Of a DNA stretch of 10,180 nucleotides, positions 6,110 through 10,180 are shown piece after piece. Numbering within the stretch: position 1 is the first letter of the stretch; every line of letters begins with the position of its first letter. The stretch is from a bacterium (GTDB lineage: Bacteria; Patescibacteriota; Minisyncoccia; Phycocordibacterales; UBA2100). Location: the NCBI GenBank assembly GCA_030698935.1, contig JAUYLR010000098.1, forward strand, positions 1 through 10,180. The letters run 5' to 3'. The position numbers and the translations under genes were made by a program. A model generated the notes under the pieces. The model saw nothing but the letters and a program-made list of their open reading frames with translations. It had not been told where the DNA came from and made no database searches.

Positions 6110-7795
6110 TTACTTGAGCCGTATTTCATCCACGGCGGCGCCGCTCGGTATCATCGGGAAGACGTTTTCATCCCTCTCTACCATGATATCCAACAAGTAA
6201 CTCCCCTTTGCAGAGAGCATTCTATCAAGCGCCGGAGAGAGGTCCTTCCGCTCCTGCACAAGCTCGTTAGGAATTGAGTATCCGTCGGCAATCTTGTTGA
6301 AGTTCGGATTTTCCATGTGCACGAAGGAGTACCGCTCCTCAAAAAACATCTCCTGCCACTGCCGCACCATGCCGAGGTGGCGGTTGTTGAGAATGATTAT
6401 CTTCACGGAAAGCTTTTCCTGCATGATGGTCCCCAACTCCTGCAGTGTCATCTGGAACGAGCCGTCGCCGATGATGGCAATCACTTCCCTCTTCGGCCCC
6501 GCGATTTTCGCGCCGATGCTCGCGGGAAGCGCAAAACCCATCGTGCCCAAACCGCCCGACGTGATGTAGCTGTCGGGATTTTCAAAGCAATAGTAGCGGG
6601 CGGCCACCATCTGGTGCTGACCCACATCGGCCACGATGACGGCCTTCCCTTTTGTTTTCTCGCTCACGAGCCGCACCACCTCCGCCATGGTAATCTCGCC
6701 CGCTTTCGGATAGAGCTCGGCCTCTGTCACCACCTTCTTTTCTTCCGCATCAAATTTCCTGAACTCCGCAATCCACGCGCTGTGATTCTTGTGCTTTATG
6801 AGCGGTGTCAACTGCGCGAGGAACTCCTTCGCATCGGCGTGAATCGCCACTTCCGCCGGTATGACCTTGTCCAACTCCGCATAATCAATATCAACGTGAA
6901 TTATTTTTGCCTGCGGCGCGTACGCCGAGATTTTTCCCGTCACGCGGTCGTCAAAACGCATACCGATGGCGAGGATGACATCCGCTTTGTTGGTCAGTTT
7001 GTTGGGACCGTAATTGCCGTGCATGCCGAGCATCCCCATGTGGAGCGGGTGGCTCTTGGGCAAGGATGAAAGCCCGAGCAAAGTGCTCGCGGCGGGAAGC
7101 CCGCCCTTTTCCAGAAATTGCGCGAGTTCGTTCTCGGCCTTTGAGAGCGATATTCCGTGCCCGAACAACACGTAGGGCCGTTTTGCGTTGTTGAGCAAAG
7201 CCGCAGCCCGTTGCAATTTTTTTTGATAGTACGGGTCGTGCCGGCTTTTTAATTTCACGGTCTGCACGGAATCGTCATACTCGCACAATTCAAACTGCGC
7301 ATTTTTTGTTATGTCTATGAGCACGGGACCTTTCCTGCCCGCGTTTGCGATATGGAATGCTTTCGCAACGATGTGCGGGATTTCCGCCGCGTTCGTTATC
7401 TGATAGCACCACTTCGTTACGGGAGTAACGATGCCGATGATGGGCGCTTCCTGAAATGCATCCGTGCCCAAAGCCGCTTCTGTGACCTGCCCCGTTATGC
7501 ACACGATGGGGATTGAATCGCACATCGCATCGGCGATGCCTGTCACGAGGTTGGTGGCGCCGGGGCCCGACGTCACCATGCACACTCCCGGCTTTCCCGC
7601 CAAGCGCGAATATCCTTCCGCGGCGTGCGCCGCCCCCTGTTCGTGCCGCACGAGCACATGCCGGATGGAATCCTTGTAATCGTAGAGCGCGTCGTACACG
7701 GGCATTATCGCCCCGCCCGGATAGCCGAAAATAGTATCCACTCCCTCGCGCAGAAGGGACTTCATGAGTGCTTGGGCGCCTGATATTTTTTCCAT
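6110..7795 (-). CDS. ilvB: Acetolactate synthase large (catalytic) subunit
   Basis: A 561-residue thiamine-diphosphate enzyme of normal family length. It condenses two pyruvates (or pyruvate and 2-oxobutyrate) to acetolactate (or acetohydroxybutyrate), the first common step of valine, leucine and isoleucine synthesis. The N-terminal domain shows GYPGGAIMPVYDAL (24-37), RHEQGAAHAAEGYSR with the catalytic Glu52 and TSGPGATNLVTGIADA (75-90). A central FAD-type domain covers roughly 190-340. The C-terminal domain has the ThDP motif GDGSFQMTLQEL (443-454) through ILNN (468-471) and RQWQEMFF (478-485). No catalytic residue appears missing. The ATG at 7795 gives the expected N-terminus MEKISGAQAL. 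There is no Shine-Dalgarno. Upstream is an attenuator-like leader, and ilvN follows. Catabolic (FAD-free) acetolactate synthase is less likely given the ACT partner and leader. Confidence 0.95.
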   Translation of the reverse strand: MEKISGAQALMKSLLREGVDTIFGYPGGAIMPVYDALYDYKDSIRHVLVRHEQGAAHAAEGYSRLAGKPGVCMVTSGPGATNLVTGIADAMCDSIPIVCITGQVTEAALGTDAFQEAPIIGIVTPVTKWCYQITNAAEIPHIVAKAFHIANAGRKGPVLIDITKNAQFELCEYDDSVQTVKLKSRHDPYYQKKLQRAAALLNNAKRPYVLFGHGISLSKAENELAQFLEKGGLPAASTLLGLSSLPKSHPLHMGMLGMHGNYGPNKLTNKADVILAIGMRFDDRVTGKISAYAPQAKIIHVDIDYAELDKVIPAEVAIHADAKEFLAQLTPLIKHKNHSAWIAEFRKFDAEEKKVVTEAELYPKAGEITMAEVVRLVSEKTKGKAVIVADVGQHQMVAARYYCFENPDSYITSGGLGTMGFALPASIGAKIAGPKREVIAIIGDGSFQMTLQELGTIMQEKLSVKIIILNNRHLGMVRQWQEMFFEERYSFVHMENPNFNKIADGYSIPNELVQERKDLSPALDRMLSAKGSYLLDIMVERDENVFPMIPSGAAVDEIRLK

Positions 7796-7809
7796 AAAGT
7801 GTTTGTGAC

Positions 7810-7818
7810 ATTGTAACA
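7810..7818 (-). promoter_or_regulatory. Possible second, internal promoter of ilvB (extended -10)
   Basis: The minus strand reads TGT-TACAAT here, an extended -10 whose TG sits in the 3' end of the terminator stem. It ends 14 bases before the ilvB ATG, so it would give a leader of about 7-8 nt. There is no -35. It could provide basal expression that bypasses the attenuator, or be a chance match. Confidence 0.35.
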
Positions 7819-7846
7819 GAAAACCCGCTTTGGGCGGGTTTTCTGT
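7816..7846 (-). terminator. Terminator (attenuator) hairpin in the ilvB leader
   Basis: There are two 13-nt perfect arms (7816-7828 and 7834-7846) with a 5-base loop. On the minus strand the order is acagaaaacccgc, loop ccaaa, gcgggttttctgt, then tacaatg. The GC core followed by TTTT, with an A-run on the 5' side, is the form of an intrinsic terminator and is nearly symmetrical. It lies 20 bases before the ilvB ATG and after the leader reading frame, so it would end transcription before ilvB unless an alternative fold forms. Confidence 0.8.
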
Positions 7847-7887
7847 GATACTTTGTTATTGCAGTATTACAGGCCCCGCTTGAGCGG
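7834..7887 (-). promoter_or_regulatory. Alternative antiterminator fold of the ilvB leader
   Basis: In minus-strand RNA, GCGGG-GC-CUGU-A-AUACU (7863-7879) can pair with AGUAU-C-ACAG-AAAA-CCCGC (7834-7852). This gives about 14 bp in three blocks (5+4+5) around a 10-nt loop. The right half is the terminator's 5' arm, so the folds exclude each other. A small upstream stem, CCGC-UCAA-GCGG (7876-7887), would in turn block the antiterminator. This reproduces segments 1, 2, 3 and 4 of classical amino acid attenuators. Confidence 0.65.
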
Positions 7888-7929
7888 TGTAACGACGAGG
7901 CCGACGACAGATGTCAATTTCAGTGTCAT
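7867..7929 (-). CDS. Leader peptide of the ilvB-ilvN operon (20 codons)
   Basis: The frame encodes MTLKLTSVVGLVVTPLKRGL then TAA. Leu (5), Val (4) and Thr (3) make up 12 of 20 residues, with two Val-Val pairs at 8-9 and 12-13; there is no Ile. It begins 6 bases after an extended -10 downstream of TTGACA, so its AUG is expected at or next to the transcription start, meaning leaderless translation. Codons 15-20 and the stop form the segments that can fold either as a small stem or with the terminator's 5' arm. Stalling at Val12-Val13 would cover segment 1 and free the antiterminator; reaching the stop would cover segment 2 and let the terminator form. The expected role is cis-acting control of ilvBN by charged tRNA-Val/Leu. 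It is inferred from the sequence; the peptide itself need not have a function. Confidence 0.75.
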   Translation of the reverse strand: MTLKLTSVVGLVVTPLKRGL

Positions 7930-7935
7930 AGTGAA

Positions 7936-7963
7936 ATGGTAGCAGAATCCGGTTTCTTGTCAA
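7936..7963 (-). promoter_or_regulatory. Promoter of the ilvB-ilvN leader transcript
   Basis: On the minus strand, a perfect TTGACA (7958-7963) is followed after 16 bp by TACCAT (7936-7941), preceded by TGC as an extended -10. The start of transcription is expected within a base or two of the leader-peptide ATG (7927-7929). The resulting leader up to ilvB is about 134 nt. Confidence 0.75.
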
Positions 7964-7976
7964 CTGGGGGCGCTCC

Positions 7977-8046
7977 AAGCCCCGCCCATTTTAAACGGAA
8001 GATGAACCCGCACCGTTTAAAATAGGCGGGGCTTCTCGCTGAGAAG
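7977..8046 (-). terminator. 22-bp hairpin plus small hairpin after the helicase gene
   Basis: Arms of 22 nt (7977-7998 and 8013-8034) pair with a single mismatch that becomes a G-U pair in minus-strand RNA; the loop is 14 nt. Directly before it, next to the helicase stop, is a perfect 6-bp hairpin cttctc-gct-gagaag (8032-8046). The two overlap by three bases and cannot both form fully. There is no T tract, so either a non-canonical terminator/processing stop or a mobile palindrome is possible. It insulates the helicase gene from the ilv leader promoter. Confidence 0.5.
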
Positions 8047-8048
8047 AT

Positions 8049-9407
8049 TTACCTGTGATACCCCTCTACAAACGTGAGCGCTTGGCCTTTCTCCCCTGCA
8101 CGCCCCGTGCGGCCGATGCGGTGCACGTAATCGTCGTAGGTATTCGGAACGTCGTAGTTGATAACGTGCGAGACTTTTGGGATGTCCAATCCGCGCGCCG
8201 CGACATCCGTCGCAACGAGGATTTGGATTCTGTTCTGCTTGAACGCGTCCAGCGATTTCTGCCGGTTGCTTTGCGTTTTATTGCCGTGGATAGACGTGGC
8301 CTTGAATCCGAGATGCACCAAATCCTTCGCGAGCTTTTCCACGCCGTGCTTTGTGCGCCCGAAGATAAGCACTTTGCCGAAATGCGGTTGAATCAGGAGG
8401 TCGCGCAAAACGTCAATCTTAATCTTCCCCACCGGAACGCGCACGATGTCTTGGTCAACACCTGCGGCGGTGTCGCGGGTCTTTACCGAAATGCGCACAG
8501 GGTCTTTGAGGAAATCGCCGATGAGCTTCTCAATATCGCGCGAAAGCGTTGCCGAGAAAAAGAGCGTGTGCCTTTCCTTCGGAACCAATGAGAGGATGGC
8601 CCGCATGTCGTCAATAAAACCCATGTCCAGCATTCTGTCGGCTTCGTCCAAAACGACGGTGCTGAATTCCGAAAGATTAAGCGTGCGCCGTTCAATGATA
8701 TCTTTCAACCTGCCGGGGGTGCCGATTACAAAACTCGGATGTCTTCGCAGTGTAGAAATCTGCGGGCCGATGTTGGCGCCTCCCACGCATGTAACGGCGC
8801 CGATGCGAAGATGCTTGGCAAAGCTCCAAAATTCGTCTTCAATCTGCGTCGCGAGTTCGCGCGTCGGCACCATGATGAGCACGCGGTTCTTTCTGTCTTT
8901 AATAACTTTGTCTATAAGAGGAACGAGGAATGCGCCCGTCTTCCCCGTGCCGGTGTTGGCAACCCCGAAGACATCGTCTCCACGCAGGACGTGCGGAATC
9001 GCGCGGTCCTGAATAGGCGTCGGCTCAAAATAACCTTTCGCCAAGATATTTTTCTTCAAATGTTCGTCTATCGCAAAATCCGCGAAATGATGTTCGGGTT
9101 TGAAATGTTCGGTTGTCTCCGTGATGACGGCCTTGTTGATGAAGCGCGAAACGTCTATGCGTTCGCCTCCCCTTACTCCTCGCCCACCGCCTCGGCCACC
9201 GAACCCGCCACGTCCCCCTCCTCGCGGAGCGTAACTCTTGTGGAAACCTCGTCCCGCACTTGCGTGGCCATATCCAGCGCCCGCGAGGCGTCGCCTCGCA
9301 GTCCCGCCATGCGAAGAATGTCCAAAAGACCGGCGCGGAGAATAACCCCCCGATGAGGGTCTTCCATGATGAACTCCAGATTTGCCGCTTGGGCTGTGAC
9401 GAAACAT
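8049..9407 (-). CDS. DEAD-box ATP-dependent RNA helicase with N-terminal RG-rich region
   Basis: A 452-residue protein with the two RecA-like domains of the DEAD-box family. The Q-motif glutamine is Q133 (FEPTPIQ). Motif I is ANTGTGKT (150-157), Ia PTRELA (181-186), GG (209-210), TPGR (230-233), II DEAD (254-257), III SAT (285-287), V ATDVAARGLDI (399-409) and VI HRIGRTGRAG (429-438). It unwinds RNA duplexes or remodels RNPs in the cytoplasm, probably in ribosome assembly, mRNA decay or cold response (family knowledge). Residues 1-85 are Gly/Arg/Ser/His-rich and likely disordered and RNA-binding; in many bacterial homologues such a tail is C-terminal, and here the protein ends just after the core. 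The ATG is the only start between an in-frame TAA 15 bases upstream and the core. The specific subfamily (RhlE, CshA, DeaD) is not assigned. Confidence 0.95.
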   Translation of the reverse strand: MFRHSPSGKSGVHHGRPSSGGYSPRRSFGHSSHGGTARRRLAGAGYGHASAGRGFHKSYAPRGGGRGGFGGRGGGRGVRGGERIDVSRFINKAVITETTEHFKPEHHFADFAIDEHLKKNILAKGYFEPTPIQDRAIPHVLRGDDVFGVANTGTGKTGAFLVPLIDKVIKDRKNRVLIMVPTRELATQIEDEFWSFAKHLRIGAVTCVGGANIGPQISTLRRHPSFVIGTPGRLKDIIERRTLNLSEFSTVVLDEADRMLDMGFIDDMRAILSLVPKERHTLFFSATLSRDIEKLIGDFLKDPVRISVKTRDTAAGVDQDIVRVPVGKIKIDVLRDLLIQPHFGKVLIFGRTKHGVEKLAKDLVHLGFKATSIHGNKTQSNRQKSLDAFKQNRIQILVATDVAARGLDIPKVSHVINYDVPNTYDDYVHRIGRTGRAGEKGQALTFVEGYHR

Positions 9408-9490
9408 GCGAATTGTGCAGATTTACCGCTTTAACTGCCCCACGAGAATCCGCAGATTCGCACAAAACAGCAGGATGAATTTACCTCTTA

Positions 9491-9519
9491 AGTGTAGCAG
9501 GTTTCTGCCCCCATGTCAA
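9491..9519 (-). promoter_or_regulatory. Promoter of the DEAD-box helicase gene
   Basis: On the minus strand a perfect TTGACA (9514-9519) is 17 bp from TACACT (9491-9496), which is preceded by TGC as an extended -10. The transcript would start near 9484, giving a 5' leader of about 77 nt. The leader contains a small hairpin gaatc-tgcg-gattc (minus strand, about 9436-9449), as might suit a cold- or structure-regulated helicase mRNA (inference). Confidence 0.75.
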
Positions 9520-9520
9520 C

Positions 9521-9536
9521 AGTCGCTACGGCGACT
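9521..9536 (-). terminator. Stable tetraloop hairpin between rpsP and the helicase promoter
   Basis: The stem agtcgc (9521-9526) with gcgact (9531-9536) closes a tacg loop on the + strand. It lies about 30 bases after the rpsP stop and directly abuts the -35 of the helicase promoter. There is no T tract, so termination would be weak; it may mark the 3' end of the rpsP transcript. Confidence 0.4.
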
Positions 9537-9537
9537 C

Positions 9538-9575
9538 GCGGATTAACGCGGAACAAACGCAGATTTACGCAGAAA
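9538..9575. repeat. Degenerate 10-11 bp tandem repeat overlapping the rpsP stop
   Basis: Consecutive units read cggattaacg, cggaacaaacg, cagatttacg, cagaaac, a degenerate tandem of about CRGATTWACG. The last units include the rpsP stop codon and its final codons (Ser-Ala). Similar 'gcagatttacgcag' runs are familiar as intergenic filler in several bacterial lineages. Related gaatctgcggattc is also found in the helicase leader. Confidence 0.45.
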
Positions 9576-9954
9576 CAACTTCCTCTGCTTTTTCTTCTGT
9601 TTTGGCTTCTGCCACTTCCGGTGCCAGAGCTGCTTCAGCCTCCGGAGCCTTTGCCTCGGCTTTTACCTCTTCTACCGGTGCGGCAGGCTTTTCTTGGTGC
9701 TTCACAATCTTTGCTCCTGTGACGATTTTGGCGGACACGAGCATGTTGTGTACCGTCGCGGATGCTTTCGCTCCGACAGAGAGCCAATACTTGATTCTGT
9801 CCGCATTGAACTGCTTCTCTTTCGTCTTCGGGTTGTAGGTTCCCACTTTCTCAACGATATTCCCTGTCTTCGGCCCCCGCGTGTGCTCGGCGACAATAAT
9901 ACGAAAAGCCGGCATATTTTTGCGGCCTATTCTCTGCATCCGTATCATTAACAT
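9565..9954 (-). CDS. rpsP: 30S ribosomal protein bS16 with Ala/Glu-rich C-terminal tail
   Basis: A 129-residue protein. The N-terminal MLMIRMQRIGRKNMPAFRIIV is the typical bS16 start, followed by RGPKTG, the VGTYNP motif (37-42), and ADRIKYWLSVGAKAS (51-65), which matches the 'wl..GA.pT' region. bS16 is an assembly protein of the 30S body. The core ends near residue 85; about 44 further residues are rich in Ala, Glu, Lys and Pro and of low complexity, a tail seen on bS16 in several lineages. The ATG at 9954 gives the canonical first residues. A GGGG run 3 bases before it is the only ribosome-site candidate, and it lies inside one arm of an inverted repeat. The usual rimM/trmD neighbours are not downstream here; the next gene is the helicase under its own promoter. 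Confidence 0.97.
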   Translation of the reverse strand: MLMIRMQRIGRKNMPAFRIIVAEHTRGPKTGNIVEKVGTYNPKTKEKQFNADRIKYWLSVGAKASATVHNMLVSAKIVTGAKIVKHQEKPAAPVEEVKAEAKAPEAEAALAPEVAEAKTEEKAEEVVSA

Positions 9955-9957
9955 ATA

Positions 9958-10056
9958 CCCCGTTAGAAATTAAAAATTGCTCTGGATAAAATTACTAATC
10001 GTCAGAATGAATATGCGTATTTGGACACCCCCGTAAAATGAGTATTTCTAATGGGG
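9958..10056 (-). promoter_or_regulatory. Inverted repeat in the rpsP 5' region, one arm at the ribosome site
   Basis: The arm at 9958-9970 (minus: atttctaacgggg) lies 3 bases before the rpsP ATG and can pair with 10044-10056 (minus: ccccattagaaat), 12 of 13 positions, across a loop of 73 nt. Pairing would hide the GGGG before the start codon. It may be a translational control element, or a repeated motif ATTTCTAAYGGGGT present in both orientations. No clear promoter was found between the arms. Confidence 0.4.
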
Positions 10057-10061
10057 TCGCG

Positions 10062-10098
10062 ACACTCTATCAGATAGAGGCAATAAATCAATCTTTTG
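10062..10098 (-). terminator. Two small hairpins after the right-edge gene
   Basis: Minus strand, just after the stop: aatcaa-aaga-ttgatt, followed by ctctat-ctg-atagag. Both have 6-bp perfect stems. Neither has a T tract. They may form the 3' end of the right-edge gene transcript, separating it from rpsP. Confidence 0.3.
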
Positions 10099-10099
10099 A

Positions 10100-10180
10100 T
10101 TACTTAGCCACCTTTTCGGCTTCTTCAAGCTTCACAGACAAAAGTTGCGACATACCGTCACTCCCCATGGTAACGCCGTA
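10100..10180 (-). CDS. 3' end of an unrecognised protein (partial)
   Basis: The frame is open from the window edge to TAA (10100-10102) and gives 26 residues: YGVTMGSDGMSQLL, then SVKLEEAEKVAK. The end is a charged amphipathic helix. The gene is on the same strand as rpsP and ends 145 bp upstream of it. In many bacteria the gene before rpsP is ffh, but this tail does not look like the Met-rich end of Ffh, and I cannot name the family. In-frame Met codons mean that a very short gene starting inside the window cannot be excluded. Confidence 0.55.
   Translation of the reverse strand, partial: YGVTMGSDGMSQLLSVKLEEAEKVAK

Noticed and set aside
6317..7069. 250-codon + strand open frame
   Set aside because: It lies entirely antisense to ilvB, whose family motifs are clear. 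The predicted protein is His/Arg-rich with no domain, typical of a shadow of a GC-biased gene.
8055..9356. Several + strand frames of 178-205 codons (8055-8591, 8446-9012, 8739-9356)
   Set aside because: All are antisense to the DEAD-box helicase, with no recognisable domains and no start signals.
10100..10180. Right-edge gene considered as ffh, the common neighbour of rpsP
   Set aside because: The visible tail lacks the Met-rich helices of the Ffh M domain; 26 residues are too few to assign another family.

Overview
The window looks like a chromosomal piece of a Candidate Phyla Radiation (Patescibacteria/Parcubacteria-like) bacterium. The reasons are moderate GC, genes with almost no Shine-Dalgarno sequences, intergenic regions full of short GC-rich palindromes and 'cgaagcacgaa' type repeats, and a long O-antigen-ligase/TPR membrane protein of a type common in that group. 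The assignment is an inference from style and gene content, not from a marker gene search. All ten readable genes end in TAA or TAG, and the standard genetic code reads them without interruption.

Layout, left to right: the 3' end of an unrecognised + strand gene (1-123); about 510 bp with no credible gene but with several strong hairpins and repeat pieces (124-639); an O-antigen ligase-like protein with a TPR tail (minus, 640-2910); a repeat-bearing gap (2936-3165); an inositol-monophosphatase family protein (minus, 3166-3933); a divergent promoter gap; a glutamate dehydrogenase (plus, 4263-5543) whose last codons lie in a repeat box; a palindromic repeat (5548-5626); an acetolactate synthase pair on the minus strand, with the small subunit (5674-5916) separated by a repeat element from the large subunit (6110-7795); a leader region for this operon (7796-7963); a 22-bp hairpin; a DEAD-box RNA helicase (minus, 8049-9407) with a clear promoter and a 5' leader; ribosomal protein bS16 (minus, 9565-9954); and the 3' end of another unrecognised minus-strand gene (10100-10180).

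The most interesting item is the leader of the acetolactate synthase operon. It has a TTGACA/extended -10 promoter, a 20-codon reading frame made largely of Leu, Val and Thr codons and starting essentially at the predicted transcription start, and a 13-bp perfect terminator hairpin just before ilvB. A competing antiterminator of about 14 bp can form between the end of the leader frame and the terminator's 5' arm. This is the full four-segment architecture of ribosome-mediated transcription attenuation for branched-chain amino acid synthesis. It is written in an apparently leaderless form, in a lineage usually regarded as biosynthetically poor.

The genes combine nitrogen and amino acid metabolism (GDH; acetolactate synthase making valine/leucine or isoleucine precursors), cell-surface glycan assembly (O-antigen ligase-like), a phosphatase, and RNA/translation functions (helicase, bS16). 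Apart from ilvB-ilvN they look like independent transcription units.
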